Notes under the pieces: generated by a model
Database searches by the model: none
What the model was told of the DNA's origin: nothing
Seen by the model: only the letters and a program-made list of their open reading frames with translations
Assembly (NCBI GenBank): GCA_022826885.1
Contig: JAJDUB010000030.1
Span: forward strand, 1-64,000
Source of the DNA: Gammaproteobacteria bacterium
Lineage (GTDB): Bacteria > Pseudomonadota > Gammaproteobacteria > Eutrophobiales > Eutrophobiaceae
Direction of reading: 5' to 3'
DNA length: 64,000 nucleotides
Shown here: in pieces, positions 44,218-54,067 of the stretch
Layout of the letters: each line of letters starts with the position of its first letter
Position numbering within the stretch: the first letter of the stretch is position 1
Position numbers and translations under genes: made by a program

Positions 44218-44257
44218 CCGCCACCGGTTCTCCCCCTCCGGTGGCGGTATTTTTTTC
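44218..44257 (+). terminator. Rho-independent terminator
   Basis: CCGCCACCGG (44218-44227) / CCGGTGGCGG (44238-44247), perfect 10-bp stem with a 10-base loop, then TATTTTTTT. Ends the small secreted protein gene and insulates aceE. Confidence 0.92.
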
Positions 44258-44323
44258 TGATTTGAGCCTGTATCTCACGCAGGGAAATACCGGCCTGTTC
44301 AAGCCTTTTATCTCCGTTCCGGT

Positions 44324-44329
44324 TATAAT
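44324..44329 (+). promoter_or_regulatory. Candidate -10 element of aceE
   Basis: Perfect TATAAT 39 bases before the aceE ATG; no convincing -35 hexamer seen at the right distance. Confidence 0.35.
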
Positions 44330-44368
44330 CCCCGGCCATATTCACCAGCGACTGGACAAGCTGAGCTT

Positions 44369-47026
44369 ATGCAGGAAAAAATAACAGACGTTGACTCGCA
44401 GGAAACCCAGGAATGGCTTGAAGCGCTGGACTCGGTCATGGCACAGGAAGGCATAGAACGGGCGCACTACCTGCTCGAACAACTGATTGCCAGGGCCAGG
44501 AAATCCGGCGCCTACCTGCCCTACTCGGCCAATACCGCTTACCTTAACACCATCCCGCCGTCCCGGGAGGAACGCGCGCCTGGCGACCCGGGCATGGAAT
44601 GGCGCATCCGATCACTGATACGCTGGAACGCACTGGCCATGGTTGTCAGGGCTAACCGCTTCAGCGCAGAACTGGGAGGGCATATAGCCAGCTTCGCATC
44701 GTCCGCGACATTGTATGATGTCGGATTCAACCATTTTTTCCGAGCCGCCACGGAACAACAAGGCGGCGACCTGGTGTTTATCCAGGGGCATTCCGCGCCG
44801 GGCATTTATGCCCGTGCTTTCCTCTACGGCCGGCTCAGTGAAGACCAGATAGGCAAGTTTCGCCAGGAGGTTGATGGCGAAGGTCTCTCCTCCTACCCGC
44901 ATCCCTGGCTGATGCCCGATTTCTGGCAGTTCCCTACCGTCTCCATGGGCCTGGGATCGCTGATGGCCATTTACCAGGCGCGCTTCATGCGGTACCTGGA
45001 ACACCGGGAACTGATCCCGCCCAGCGACCGCAAGATCTGGGCCTTCATGGGAGACGGCGAAATGGATGAGCCGGAAGCGCTGGGCTCCATCGGGCTTGCC
45101 GCCCGGGAAAAACTGGATAACCTGATCTTCGTCGTCAACTGCAACCTGCAACGGCTGGACGGCCCGGTGCGCGGCAACGGCAAGATCATCCAGGAACTGG
45201 AAGCGGACTTTCGCGGCGCCGGCTGGAACGTCATCAAGGTCATCTGGGGTTCCTACTGGGACCCGTTAATCGCCCGCGACACCGAAGGCAAGCTGCTCAA
45301 GGTGATGGAAGAAACGGTGGACGGGGAATACCAGGCCTACAAGGCCAACGACGGATCCTATGTGAGGGAGAAATTCTTCGGCAAGCACCCGGAACTGAAA
45401 GCCCTGGTCGCCAACATGTCCGACGAGGACATCTGGCGCCTGAACCGGGGCGGACACGACCCTCACAAGGTCTATGCCGCCTATGCCGCGGCCATCAGGC
45501 ACAAGGGACAGCCCACGGTCATCCTTGCCAAGACGGTCAAGGGCTACGGTATGGGTGAGGCAGGCGAGGGACAGAACATCACCCACCAGCAGAAGAAGAT
45601 GGGTGAAGAGGCCCTGAACGCCTTCCGGCAACGTTTCAATATACCGGTATCGGATGAAGACGTGGCCAATGCCGCGTTCTACAAACCGGCGGAAGACAGC
45701 CCCGAAGTGAAATACATGCGCGAACGGCGGGAAAAGCTGGGCGGCTTCCAGTTGCAGAAATGGCCTGAAGCGCCGGCCCTGGCCGCGCCCGATATCGGCA
45801 TGCACGAGAAACTGCTGTCGGGCACTGGCAAGAGAGCAATTTCAACAACCATGGCCTTTGTACGCATCCTCAACAGCCTGGCAAAAGACGCAAACATCGG
45901 CAAATACATCGTGCCCATCGTCCCGGATGAAGCCCGCACGTTCGGTATGGAAGGCATGTTCAGGCAACTCGGCATCTACTCGTCGGTCGGGCAACTGTAT
46001 GAACCGGTGGACATCGACCACGTCATGTATTACCGCGAGGACAAAAAAGGCCAGATCCTCGAAGAGGGCATCACCGAAGCCGGGGCGTTTTCCTCGTGGA
46101 TAGCGGCCGCTACGGCGTACAAACACCACAGGGTGCAGATGATACCGTTCTATATCTTCTACTCCATGTTCGGATTCCAGCGCATTGGCGACCTTGCCTG
46201 GGCGGCCGGCGATATGTGTTCCCGCGGCTTTCTCATCGGCGGCACCGCCGGCAGGACCACCCTGGCCGGGGAGGGACTGCAACACCAGGACGGCCACAGC
46301 CACCTGCTGGCATCCACCATCCCTAATTGCATCTCTTATGACCCGACCTATGCCTACGAACTGGCTGTCATCATCCACGACGGGTTGCGCCGCATGTATG
46401 CCAACCGCGAAGACGTGTATTACTACATCACCGTGATGAACGAGAACTACCCGCACCCTGCAATGCCGGAGAATTCGGCGCAGGGAATCCTGAAGGGCAT
46501 GTACCTGTTGCAGGAAGGCGGCGGTGGAAAACTTCAGGTCCGGCTGCTGGGTTCGGGGACGATCCTGCGGGAGGCGCTGGCCGCGGCGGAACTGCTCAGC
46601 GCCGACTTCGGCGTGTCCGCGGACGTCTGGAGCGTAACCAGTTTCAACGAATTGCGCCGGGATTGCCTGGATGTGGACCGCTGGAACATGCTGCATCCCG
46701 AACAGGAAGCGAAAAAAAGTTATATCGGCGAATGCCTCGGGGACAAGGGCGGCCCGGTGATTGCGGCAACGGATTACATGAAGCTGTACGCGGACCAGAT
46801 CCGCAGCCACGTACCGGCGCCCTACCTGGTGCTGGGCACCGACGGCTACGGCCGGAGCGATACCCGCGCCAAGTTGAGAAATTTCTTTGAAGTGGACCGC
46901 TATTACGTGGCGATCGCTGCCCTCAAGGCACTGGCTGATGACGGCAAAATCCCCGTAACCAGGGTCACCGAGGCAATGAGCAAATACCGTATCGACCCGG
47001 AAAAACCCAACCCTGTGAATGTATGA
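44369..47026 (+). CDS. aceE: Pyruvate dehydrogenase E1 component AceE (homodimeric type)
   Basis: 885 residues. Decarboxylates pyruvate with thiamine diphosphate and acetylates the lipoyl groups of E2. The ThDP/Mg motif [17 protein letters not shown] lies near 230, followed by [20 protein letters not shown]. The C-terminal transketolase part is intact ([35 protein letters not shown]). First gene of aceE-aceF-nudix; ATGA overlap with aceF. Confidence 0.97.
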   Translation: MQEKITDVDSQETQEWLEALDSVMAQEGIERAHYLLEQLIARARKSGAYLPYSANTAYLNTIPPSREERAPGDPGMEWRIRSLIRWNALAMVVRANRFSAELGGHIASFASSATLYDVGFNHFFRAATEQQGGDLVFIQGHSAPGIYARAFLYGRLSEDQIGKFRQEVDGEGLSSYPHPWLMPDFWQFPTVSMGLGSLMAIYQARFMRYLEHRELIPPSDRKIWAFMGDGEMDEPEALGSIGLAAREKLDNLIFVVNCNLQRLDGPVRGNGKIIQELEADFRGAGWNVIKVIWGSYWDPLIARDTEGKLLKVMEETVDGEYQAYKANDGSYVREKFFGKHPELKALVANMSDEDIWRLNRGGHDPHKVYAAYAAAIRHKGQPTVILAKTVKGYGMGEAGEGQNITHQQKKMGEEALNAFRQRFNIPVSDEDVANAAFYKPAEDSPEVKYMRERREKLGGFQLQKWPEAPALAAPDIGMHEKLLSGTGKRAISTTMAFVRILNSLAKDANIGKYIVPIVPDEARTFGMEGMFRQLGIYSSVGQLYEPVDIDHVMYYREDKKGQILEEGITEAGAFSSWIAAATAYKHHRVQMIPFYIFYSMFGFQRIGDLAWAAGDMCSRGFLIGGTAGRTTLAGEGLQHQDGHSHLLASTIPNCISYDPTYAYELAVIIHDGLRRMYANREDVYYYITVMNENYPHPAMPENSAQGILKGMYLLQEGGGGKLQVRLLGSGTILREALAAAELLSADFGVSADVWSVTSFNELRRDCLDVDRWNMLHPEQEAKKSYIGECLGDKGGPVIAATDYMKLYADQIRSHVPAPYLVLGTDGYGRSDTRAKLRNFFEVDRYYVAIAALKALADDGKIPVTRVTEAMSKYRIDPEKPNPVNV

Positions 47027-48375
47027 ATATGAGTCAGGTTACCGATATCCTCATTCCCAACATCGGTGATTTCGATACGGTTGAAATCATCGAGGTCGCA
47101 GTCAGCCCGGGAGACACCGTCAAACCGGAAGACACCCTTATCACCCTGGAATCGGACAAGGCGACCATGGACATCCCGGCGCCTGCCGCAGGCACGGTGA
47201 AAGAGCTCCTGGTCAAGGTCGGTGACACCGTCTCCGAGGGTACACTGATCCTGAAACTGGAACAGGATGGCGCCGGTAGTGAGGCGCCTCCGGATACAGG
47301 CAAACCTGAAGTGTCTGCCGAAACGGCACAGGCCGGGACAACCATGACAGAGTCCGAAATGCCCGGACAAAAGGGACCGTCCATGGACGACGTCAAATCC
47401 GTCCCTGGAACAAGTCACGGACAGAAACCACCGCCGAAAACCCCGGGCGGCGCCCAGACCGCGGGAACCAGCGCGTCTGCCAGGGCTCACGCCAGTCCGG
47501 GAGTGCGTAAGTATGCCCGGGAACTGGGAGTGGAACTCGGACTGGTAAAGGGCAGCGGCAAAAAAGGCCGCATCCTGAAGGAGGACGTTACCGCCTTCAC
47601 CAGGACCGTCATGACCGGGAAGCGCGTGTTCGATGGGCAGACGCTGCCGGAAATCCCCCCGGTGGACTTTTCCAAATTCGGCCCGGTGGAAACCCGGCCG
47701 CTGTCACGCCTGAAGCGGCTCGGCGGCCAGAACCTGCATCGCAACTGGGTCAGCGTACCCCATGTGACCCAGCACGACGAAACGGATATTACGGAGCTGG
47801 AAGCGTTCCGCCAGTCGAAGAAATCCGAGGCAAAGCGGCGCGGCGTCAAGCTCACTCTGCTCAGCTTCCTGGTCAAGGCAGTGGTGGTTGCCCTGAGAAA
47901 GTACCCGGAGTTCAACGCTTCCCTGGGCCCGGACGGCAAGGAACTGATCTATAAGCAATACTTCCACATAGGGGTGGCGGTCAACACCGACCAGGGACTG
48001 CTGGTGCCGGTAGTGAAGGACGCCAACCTGAAAGGCATGTTCGAACTGGCGGAGGAGCTCGAGCAACTGGCGCAAAAAGCCAGGGATAAAAAACTGCGCC
48101 CCGCCGACATGGAGGGCGGGTGTTTCACCATAAGCAGCCTGGGCCATATCGGCGGCACCGGGTTCACACCCATCATCAACTCCCCGGAAGTCGCCATACT
48201 CGGCGTATCCCGGGCAACCACGAAGCCCGTCTACAGGGATGGCAAGCTCGAAGCCAGGCTGATCCTGCCCTACTCCCTGTCCTACGACCACCGGGTAATC
48301 GACGGCGTCGCCGCGGCGCAATTCACCCGGGCGCTGGGAGAAATCCTGACGGATATCCGGGACATACTGCTTTGA
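47023..48375 (+). CDS. aceF: Dihydrolipoamide acetyltransferase E2, AceF (single lipoyl domain)
   Basis: 450 residues: one lipoyl domain with modified K46 ([13 protein letters not shown]), a Pro/Ala/Gly-rich linker (about 90-155), an E1/E3-binding domain ([19 protein letters not shown]) and the catalytic domain with H423 in [16 protein letters not shown]. coli AceF has three lipoyl domains; one is common in other lineages. No E3 (lpd) gene follows; it must be elsewhere. Confidence 0.96.
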   Translation: MNMSQVTDILIPNIGDFDTVEIIEVAVSPGDTVKPEDTLITLESDKATMDIPAPAAGTVKELLVKVGDTVSEGTLILKLEQDGAGSEAPPDTGKPEVSAETAQAGTTMTESEMPGQKGPSMDDVKSVPGTSHGQKPPPKTPGGAQTAGTSASARAHASPGVRKYARELGVELGLVKGSGKKGRILKEDVTAFTRTVMTGKRVFDGQTLPEIPPVDFSKFGPVETRPLSRLKRLGGQNLHRNWVSVPHVTQHDETDITELEAFRQSKKSEAKRRGVKLTLLSFLVKAVVVALRKYPEFNASLGPDGKELIYKQYFHIGVAVNTDQGLLVPVVKDANLKGMFELAEELEQLAQKARDKKLRPADMEGGCFTISSLGHIGGTGFTPIINSPEVAILGVSRATTKPVYRDGKLEARLILPYSLSYDHRVIDGVAAAQFTRALGEILTDIRDILL

Positions 48376-48809
48376 CCATCCGGCGCCAATTTTCGGTCAA
48401 TGTCGTTGAAAATGAAAAAAGCGAAATTCTGTTACTGAAAAGGAGCATAAACAGCCGGTATGGTCCCGGCCTGTGGGGTTTTCCCGCCGGGCATCTCGAG
48501 GAAGGGGAGACGCCGGAACAATGTGCTTCGCGGGAATTGATTGAAGAGATCGGTCCCGGCATTTCCGTTGAACCCATCAAACGGCATGAACCCGTGCGTG
48601 ACGAGATAGCAGGAAAAATATATGAATTCCACCTGTTCCACCTGCGCTGGCTGGATGGTGAGATCAGGCTCAACCACGAACACACCGACTACGCATGGGT
48701 CAGCCGGGAGGATTACCGCCATTACCCGGTCATGAGAGGCGTAGACCTGGATCTGCTCTATCTTGATGTCTGGCCGAAGGAATACGTGACTGCCGCGGGG
48801 TCAGAGTAA
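48372..48809 (+). CDS. Nudix hydrolase coupled to aceF
   Basis: 145 residues. Complete Nudix box, starting [20 protein letters not shown] and ending IGP (GX5EX7REUXEEXGU). The start is TTG 48372, which overlaps the aceF stop as TTGA; no ATG or GTG precedes the conserved fold in this frame. The last residues G-S-E and the stop are provided by a family-A palindrome. Probably a housekeeping diphosphate hydrolase; substrate unknown. Confidence 0.82.
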   Translation: MTIRRQFSVNVVENEKSEILLLKRSINSRYGPGLWGFPAGHLEEGETPEQCASRELIEEIGPGISVEPIKRHEPVRDEIAGKIYEFHLFHLRWLDGEIRLNHEHTDYAWVSREDYRHYPVMRGVDLDLLYLDVWPKEYVTAAGSE

Positions 48810-48837
48810 GTGTCGTCAGAATTTTTACTCTGACCCC
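48797..48837. repeat. Palindromic repeat, family A (41 bp), overlapping the Nudix gene end
   Basis: GGGGTCAGAGTAA ... TTACTCTGACCCC, the shortest intact copy. Its left arm encodes G-S-E-stop of the Nudix gene. Confidence 0.9.
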
Positions 48838-48869
48838 AAATATGTTATAAAACCTGCGTGACAACATAT

Positions 48870-48893
48870 GGGGACGGATTTAAATCCGTCCCC
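48870..48893. repeat. Palindromic repeat, family B (24 bp), in the argG leader
   Basis: GGGGACGGATTT / AAATCCGTCCCC, perfect and without loop, ending 16 bases before the argG ATG. It follows a family-A copy after 32 bases, the only place where both families stand side by side. Confidence 0.9.
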
Positions 48894-48909
48894 TTGCATT
48901 TCCATATCC

Positions 48910-50115
48910 ATGAGCAATAAACCGGTCAACAAAGTCGTGCTTGCCTATTCCGGAGGACTGGACACCTCCGTCATCCTGAAATGGCTGCAGGATACCTACC
49001 ACTGCGAAGTGGTCACCTTCACTGCGGATATCGGCCAGGGCGAGGAAGTTGACCAGGCGCGGGCCAAGGCGGAAAAACTGGGAGTCAGGGAGATATTCAT
49101 TGAGGACCTGGTGGAAGAGTTCGTGCGGGATTACGTCTTTCCCATGTTCCGGGCAAACACAATCTATGAAGGCGAATACCTGCTGGGCACCTCCGTAGCC
49201 CGTCCGCTGGTCGCCAAGCGCCTGGTGGAGATTGCCGGGGAAACGGGCGCCGACGCCATATCCCACGGCGCCACGGGCAAGGGCAACGACCAGGTCCGGC
49301 TGGAAATGGGCGCCTATGCCCTGAAGCCCGATATCAGGGTTATTGCGCCGTGGCGCGAGTGGGACCTCGATTCCCGGCAAAAACTGCTGGCTTACGCGGA
49401 ACGGCACGGCATCCCCATCGAGGCCAAACGCGCGGGTTCCTCTCCCTATTCCATGGACGCCAACCTGCTGCATATCTCATACGAAGGCGGCGACCTGGAA
49501 GACCCGTGGCAGGAGCCGGATGAATCGGTGTGGCGCTGGAGCGTGGCGCCGGAGAATGCCCCTGATGAGCCGGAAGTCGTCGAACTGGATTTCAGAAAAG
49601 GCGATGCCTGCGCCCTGAACGGGGTCGCGATGCCACCGGCACAGTTGTTGAAGGCGCTGAACGAAACCGGCGGCAGGCATGGCATCGGCCGGACCGACAT
49701 AGTCGAGAACCGCTACGTGGGCATGAAATCACGCGGCTGTTATGAAACCCCGGGCGGAACAATACTGCTCAAGGCGCACCGGGCCATCGAATCCATCACA
49801 CTGGACCGCGAGCTGGCGCACATGAAAGACGACCTGATGCCGCGCTACGCCAGGATGATCTATAACGGCTACTGGTGGAGTCCGGAACGCCTGGCCCTGC
49901 AGAAGCTGATCGATGACAGCCAGGCGACGGTTAACGGCCGTGTGCGTCTGAAACTGTACAAAGGCAACGTCATCGTCTGCGGCCGCAAATCGGAAACGGA
50001 CAGCCTGTTCAGCGAGGACATCGCCACTTTCGAGAGCGACGCGGGCAGCTACGACCAGAAGGACGCTGAGGGTTTCATCAAGCTGAACGCGTTGCGGCTG
50101 CGCATGAGGAAATAA
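48910..50115 (+). CDS. argG: Argininosuccinate synthase
   Basis: 401 residues. Joins citrulline and aspartate with ATP in arginine synthesis. PP-motif [17 protein letters not shown] at the N-terminus, [20 protein letters not shown] near 120 and [23 protein letters not shown] 48910 gives the standard N-terminus; the open frame before it is palindrome sequence. No Shine-Dalgarno is visible, and the palindrome hairpin in the leader could affect initiation. Confidence 0.97.
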   Translation: MSNKPVNKVVLAYSGGLDTSVILKWLQDTYHCEVVTFTADIGQGEEVDQARAKAEKLGVREIFIEDLVEEFVRDYVFPMFRANTIYEGEYLLGTSVARPLVAKRLVEIAGETGADAISHGATGKGNDQVRLEMGAYALKPDIRVIAPWREWDLDSRQKLLAYAERHGIPIEAKRAGSSPYSMDANLLHISYEGGDLEDPWQEPDESVWRWSVAPENAPDEPEVVELDFRKGDACALNGVAMPPAQLLKALNETGGRHGIGRTDIVENRYVGMKSRGCYETPGGTILLKAHRAIESITLDRELAHMKDDLMPRYARMIYNGYWWSPERLALQKLIDDSQATVNGRVRLKLYKGNVIVCGRKSETDSLFSEDIATFESDAGSYDQKDAEGFIKLNALRLRMRK

Positions 50116-50124
50116 TCATAAAGA

Positions 50125-50276
50125 GTCGCCTTGCAGGCGACATATTTGATTACATCCCTGTTCCTGGATACCGGCCATTCCCTGGCCGGTATGACGGGGA
50201 ATTGGAAATTCGGGAAAAGGGAGGGGGGATTCGTCATTCCCGCCACGCCCATCGTCACTCCCGCGAAGGCGGGAGT
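50125..50276. repeat. REP-like palindrome cluster between convergent argG and bufC
   Basis: GTCGCC/GGCGAC (50125-50141), ATACCGGCCA/TGGCCGGTAT (50168-50192) and ACTCCCGC/GCGGGAGT (50257-50276). The same types occur at 37917-38033. The 191-base gap holds nothing else; the hairpins may limit read-through from both sides. Confidence 0.75.
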
Positions 50277-50306
50277 CCAGTCAAATACTGGTCCTGAAGG
50301 GACTCT

Positions 50307-51080
50307 TTATTCAATCCCCAGCACCACCTGTTTTTCCCGCATGTCTTCAAGTACGGAGCCGCCGCCGCTGATCACGGCTTCAGGGTCGGGGTGCGCTATT
50401 TCCGCAGCTATCTCCGTGAGGATTTCCCGGCCGGTTTTGCCGCCTTTATTCTCCCTGAGGCAATCGACCAGGCGCGCGGCCAGGGGGTTCAGTTCGATAA
50501 ACCTTACCTTGTCCTGCCGGTCCCGATAGACGAGCAGGCAGACAGGCTGTGCCGGTTTTGCTTCGGGCAGGAAATCCGGACCGATACGATGTGCCGGGTA
50601 TTCATAGGCCAGGGACCAGGACAATTCGTTCAATACCGGAACGCCTGAGAGTAACTCACCGTCCGGGTTGATGCCGTCCTGCCTGATCTCCCGTGTGTCC
50701 AGGGACAAGGCCAGTTCCACCCATTCGTAGTGAGCCAGTTCGAGCAGGAACGGGTATATGCTTACGGCGGTTTGCCTTGCATCCTGCAGGTACTGGAGAA
50801 ACTCCTGGGGCATCCTGGGGAACAGGGGCGTTCGGGCCCGGTGGTTTTTGAAATATTTGCGCACCAGCGAATGCCATTCATCATCCTTGAGCACCTTTCT
50901 CATCACCGGAAAACTGTTCGCCAGGAAGCTTTCCACGTTGCGATACAGCAGGTCGCGGTAGATCGCCATCCGGCGCTCTTCGATATCCTCCGGCGCCGGT
51001 ACGTTGTCCGGGTCGCGAATGTGCCGGGTAAACCGGTACTGGATGTCCTTAAAGGAGTCCCTGGCCAAGGACGGGTTCAT
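50307..51080 (-). CDS. bufC: HvfC/BufC-family partner protein (DUF2063)
   Basis: 257 residues. N-terminal DUF2063 domain (RRMAIYRDLLYRNVESFLAN; FPVMRKVLKDDEWHSLVRKY) and a C-terminal part with LNPLAARLVDCLRENKGGKT. In the Hvf/Buf systems this protein binds the precursor leader and delivers it to the MNIO enzyme BufB. Its ATG shares one base with the bufB stop (TGATG), so the pair is tightly coupled. Confidence 0.88.
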   Translation of the reverse strand: MNPSLARDSFKDIQYRFTRHIRDPDNVPAPEDIEERRMAIYRDLLYRNVESFLANSFPVMRKVLKDDEWHSLVRKYFKNHRARTPLFPRMPQEFLQYLQDARQTAVSIYPFLLELAHYEWVELALSLDTREIRQDGINPDGELLSGVPVLNELSWSLAYEYPAHRIGPDFLPEAKPAQPVCLLVYRDRQDKVRFIELNPLAARLVDCLRENKGGKTGREILTEIAAEIAHPDPEAVISGGGSVLEDMREKQVVLGIE

Positions 51081-51970
51081 CAGGATGAACTTTCTGTCCG
51101 GAGACGCTGTCCGGGGACGGACTTAAGTCCGTCCCCATGTGCTGTCTGAGCGGACTGGAGCCGGCTAATCCTGCCGACTTCACCAAGCAACTCGGGCAAT
51201 GGGGGAATATTGAAATCCCGTTCAAGCAGGGTTGGGAAAATACCGAAATGTGCGTAGGCCGTCTCGAGCAGCTTCCAAACGGGATCGATCACGTCTGCCC
51301 CGTGGGTATCCACCCTCAGGTCCTCGGCCTCGACGTAATGACCGGCAACATGGGCGTAAGCGATGCGTTCCGCCGGCAGCGACTTCAGCCAGGCCTCGGC
51401 ATCATAGCGGTGGTTGATACTGTTGACATAAATGTTATTGACGTCCAGCAGCAGATCGCAGTCGGCTTCGACCAGCACGTTATTGATAAATTCCGTCTCC
51501 GTCATTTCCTGTCCGGGCGCCGCATAATAGGACACGTTTTCAATGGCCAGGCGCCGCCCGATAATATCCTGGACGCGCCTGATCCTGGCGGCAGTGTAGC
51601 GGACTGCCTCTTCCGTGAACGGAATCGGCATCAGGTCGTACAGGTGGCCGTCATCACCGCAATAACTGAGGTGCTCGCTGTAACAACGGACATTGAATGT
51701 GTCGAGGAACTGTCTTACTTTATGGAGGAACGCCTCATCCAGGGGCGCCGGGCCGCCGAGGTTGAGCGACAACCCGTGACACACAAGCGGCACCCGCTCG
51801 GCTATTTCGCGAAAGCGCCGCCCGAAGCGGCCTCCTACGTCGATCCAGTTCTCCGGCGCCACTTCCATGAAGCCGATTTCCGGCAACCAGCCCGACGAGT
51901 CTGCGAGCGAGCCCATGAAGGCCCGCCGCAGACCCAGACCGGCTCCCTGTACCGGGTATGATCCAGGCAT
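51080..51970 (-). CDS. bufB: MNIO-family peptide-modifying enzyme BufB/HvfB (DUF692)
   Basis: 296 residues, TIM-barrel multinuclear non-heme iron enzyme. Metal-binding landmarks: EVAPENWID near 37, [20 protein letters not shown] near 97, [12 protein letters not shown] near 140, [15 protein letters not shown] near 171 and HVAGHYVE near 205. The family oxidises cysteine in a precursor peptide to thiooxazole-type groups. The last 15 residues or so ([13 protein letters not shown]) are encoded by a family-B palindrome plus flanks, an in-frame tail not expected in the family. Start ATG 51970. Confidence 0.92.
   Translation of the reverse strand: MPGSYPVQGAGLGLRRAFMGSLADSSGWLPEIGFMEVAPENWIDVGGRFGRRFREIAERVPLVCHGLSLNLGGPAPLDEAFLHKVRQFLDTFNVRCYSEHLSYCGDDGHLYDLMPIPFTEEAVRYTAARIRRVQDIIGRRLAIENVSYYAAPGQEMTETEFINNVLVEADCDLLLDVNNIYVNSINHRYDAEAWLKSLPAERIAYAHVAGHYVEAEDLRVDTHGADVIDPVWKLLETAYAHFGIFPTLLERDFNIPPLPELLGEVGRISRLQSAQTAHGDGLKSVPGQRLRTESSS
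51113..51136. repeat. Palindromic repeat, family B (24 bp), inside bufB
   Basis: GGGGACGGACTT / AAGTCCGTCCCC, 24 bases (a multiple of three), lying wholly inside the coding sequence near the bufB 3' end and translated as G-D-G-L-K-S-V-P. Confidence 0.92.
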
Positions 51971-52056
51971 ATCCTGCGTTCCCGGATCAGTCCCGGAGCT
52001 GACTCGGATATGCCCGGATAATCAGGCTCCGATCCGGGTCCGGAGCTTGCCGCATA

Positions 52057-52422
52057 TCATGCGTCGTTGCCGTCACCACACTTGCCTTCGCCGCATTTAC
52101 CCTCGCCTTCTTCCTTGTCTTCTCCGCATTTGCCTTCGCCGCATTTGCCTTCGCCTTCCTTCTTGTCTTCTCCGCACTTGCCTTCGCCGCACTTGCCTTC
52201 GCCTTCCTTCTTGTCTTCTCCGCATTTACCTTCGCCGCACTTGCCTTCGCCGCACTTGCCTTCACCTCCGTGCGCGTCGGCAACCATGTAACCACCCCGG
52301 GACAACTCGGTCATGCTGAATGGGTTGTCGGCGGCATTGGCAATGGGGCTGAGGGACAGCGAAACTGCGAACGTGGTCCCCAATGCTGCTGCCAAGGGTT
52401 TTAAAGTAGTCTCTTTGGACAT
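52057..52422 (-). CDS. bufA: BufA/HvfA-type precursor with nine-Cys EGKCG repeats
   Basis: 121 residues: signal/leader (MSKETTLKPLAAALGTTFAV, SLSLSPIANA), a short spacer (ADNPFSMTELSRGGYMVADA) and a repeat region with nine cysteines at 57, 62, 67, 78, 83, 94, 99, 110 and 115, each in EGKCG or GKCGE context. No other Cys exists. Such peptides are exported RiPPs whose cysteines are modified by BufB with BufC and then bind or buffer metal, copper in the cases known to me. Strong ribosome site AGGAGG, 8 bases before ATG 52422. bufB starts 86 bases after its stop. Confidence 0.9.
   Translation of the reverse strand: MSKETTLKPLAAALGTTFAVSLSLSPIANAADNPFSMTELSRGGYMVADAHGGEGKCGEGKCGEGKCGEDKKEGEGKCGEGKCGEDKKEGEGKCGEGKCGEDKEEGEGKCGEGKCGDGNDA
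52075..52263. repeat. In-gene tandem repeat of bufA
   Basis: A 48-base unit (16 residues, GEGKCGEGKCGEDKKE) is present three times plus a partial fourth, preceded by an extra EGKCG. The near-identical bases point to recent expansion or contraction by slippage or recombination, so Cys number is likely to vary between strains. Confidence 0.88.
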
Positions 52423-52503
52423 CTGTGATACCTCCTGACTTGGTTTGATAACATCTTTTATGGAACGTCTGCGCGCCGCGGATGCGCCTTGCATCGCGAT
52501 CGC

Positions 52504-52509
52504 AGTATA
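52504..52509 (-). promoter_or_regulatory. Candidate -10 element of the buf operon
   Basis: TATACT on the minus strand, about 80 bases before bufA. No -35 consensus at the normal distance; the region upstream has TTCCC/GGGAA around GATAT (about 52525-52539). Another sigma factor or an activator is possible. Confidence 0.3.
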
Positions 52510-52563
52510 ACACTATGTCAGACCTTCCCGATATGGGAAAGTTTCACTTTATCCGGGATACTC

Positions 52564-52590
52564 GGGGTCAGAGGGTTTACTCTTTGGTCC
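52564..52590. repeat. Decayed palindrome, family A, at the lysS end
   Basis: GGGGTCAGAG...CTCTTTGGTCC: left arm intact, right arm mutated. On the minus strand it covers the lysS C-terminus R-T-K-E and its TAA, the same position relative to a gene end as the copies at 12506 and 48797. Confidence 0.5.
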
Positions 52591-54061
52591 GTAACTGGGG
52601 GAACAGGATTACATCGCGAATGGATGCCGAATCCGTCAGCAGCATGACCAGCCGGTCTATGCCGATACCTTCCCCGGCGGTGGGCGGCATACCGTATTCC
52701 AGGGCGGTGATGTAGTCGGCATCGTAGTGCATGGCCTCCTCGTCACCAGCGGCTTTCTCTTCGGCCTGCAGGCGAAATCGCCCGGCCTGATCTTCGGGGT
52801 CGTTCAACTCGGAGAATCCGTTGGCAATCTCGCGCCCGCCGACAAACAACTCAAACCGGTCCGCCAGGTCGGGTTGAGTATCATTACGCCGGGACAGGGG
52901 CGATACTTCGATCGGATAACCAGTGATGAACGTGGGTTGCCTGAGTTTTGCCTCCACGGTTTTCTCAAATAATTCAACCTGCAATTTACCGATCCCGTAA
53001 CCCTGTTTTACCTCCACGCCCAGACCGGCGGCTATGCCGCGCAGCCTGTCAAGGCCTTCCAGGTCACCCGCCGATATGTCCGGGTTATGGGCAAGAATGG
53101 CCTCCCGTACACTCATGCGCTGAAAGTCCCTGCTGAAATCACAGGTTTCCCCCTGGTATTCGAAGATGCTGTCCCCTTTCACTTCCTTCGCCAGGTTACG
53201 CAGCATGTCCTCAGTCAGCGCCATCATGTCCTCGTAGCCTGCATAAGCCCAGTAAAACTCGAGCATGGTAAATTCGGGATTGTGCTGCAGCGACAGTCCT
53301 TCGTTACGAAAATTCCTGTTGATTTCGAATACTTTCTCAAAACCGCCGACGACCAGCCTTTTCAGGTATAACTCCGGCGCGATGCGCAGGTACAGTTGCA
53401 TATCCAGGGAATTATGATGCGTAACGAACGGCCGCGCCGCGGCGCCACCAGGAATGGCCTGCATCATCGGCGTTTCCACTTCCAGAAACCCCTTGCCGCC
53501 CAGATAAGCACGGACCAGGTTGATCACGCGACTGCGGACCTGGAATGTCTGCCTGGTGGTTTCATTGGTGATCAAATCCAGGTAACGGCGGCGGTAGCGG
53601 GTTTCCTGGTCGGACAGGCCATGGAACTTCTCCGGCAGGGGCCGCAGGGACTTGGCCAGCAGCCTGACGGAATCGGCCTGGATCGAGAGTTCCCCGGTTT
53701 TTGTCCTGAAGATGCTGCCGGTCACGCCGATAATATCGCCGATATCCCATTTCCTGAATGCGCTATAGTCCCCGTCCGGCAGGGCATCACGCCTGATGAA
53801 AAGCTGGACCTGGCCGGACATGTCAAGGATATGGGCAAACGCGACCTTGCCCATGACCCGGCGACTCATCATCCTGCCCGCGAGATGGAACTTTTCGTCC
53901 TCTGCCTCCAACTCTTCCCGGTCCATATCACCGTAACGGGCATGCAGGTCGGCAGCCAGCATATTGCGCCTGAAGTCATTGGGGTAGGCGTTGCCTGATG
54001 CGCGCAAATCCTCCAGTTGTGCGCGCCGCTGCCTGATGATCTCGTTGTCGTCTTTAGTCAT
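52577..54061 (-). CDS. lysS: Lysyl-tRNA synthetase, class II
   Basis: 494 residues. N-terminal anticodon-binding OB fold (VMGKVAFAHILDMSGQVQLF) and class II core with motif 2 (FRNEGLSLQHNPEFTMLEFY) and motif 3 (GMPPTAGEGIGIDRLVMLLT). It lies 6 bases behind the prfB stop; prfB-lysS is a conserved gene order. Confidence 0.96.
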   Translation of the reverse strand: MTKDDNEIIRQRRAQLEDLRASGNAYPNDFRRNMLAADLHARYGDMDREELEAEDEKFHLAGRMMSRRVMGKVAFAHILDMSGQVQLFIRRDALPDGDYSAFRKWDIGDIIGVTGSIFRTKTGELSIQADSVRLLAKSLRPLPEKFHGLSDQETRYRRRYLDLITNETTRQTFQVRSRVINLVRAYLGGKGFLEVETPMMQAIPGGAAARPFVTHHNSLDMQLYLRIAPELYLKRLVVGGFEKVFEINRNFRNEGLSLQHNPEFTMLEFYWAYAGYEDMMALTEDMLRNLAKEVKGDSIFEYQGETCDFSRDFQRMSVREAILAHNPDISAGDLEGLDRLRGIAAGLGVEVKQGYGIGKLQVELFEKTVEAKLRQPTFITGYPIEVSPLSRRNDTQPDLADRFELFVGGREIANGFSELNDPEDQAGRFRLQAEEKAAGDEEAMHYDADYITALEYGMPPTAGEGIGIDRLVMLLTDSASIRDVILFPQLRTKE

Positions 54062-54067
54062 AAGGTA

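Noticed and set aside
52067-52291. Regular short repeats on the plus strand that could suggest a CRISPR array or a Pro-Ser-His repeat protein
   Set aside because: The period is 48 bases in codon phase with bufA on the minus strand, there are no unique spacers, and the minus-strand gene has a signal peptide and an AGGAGG site.
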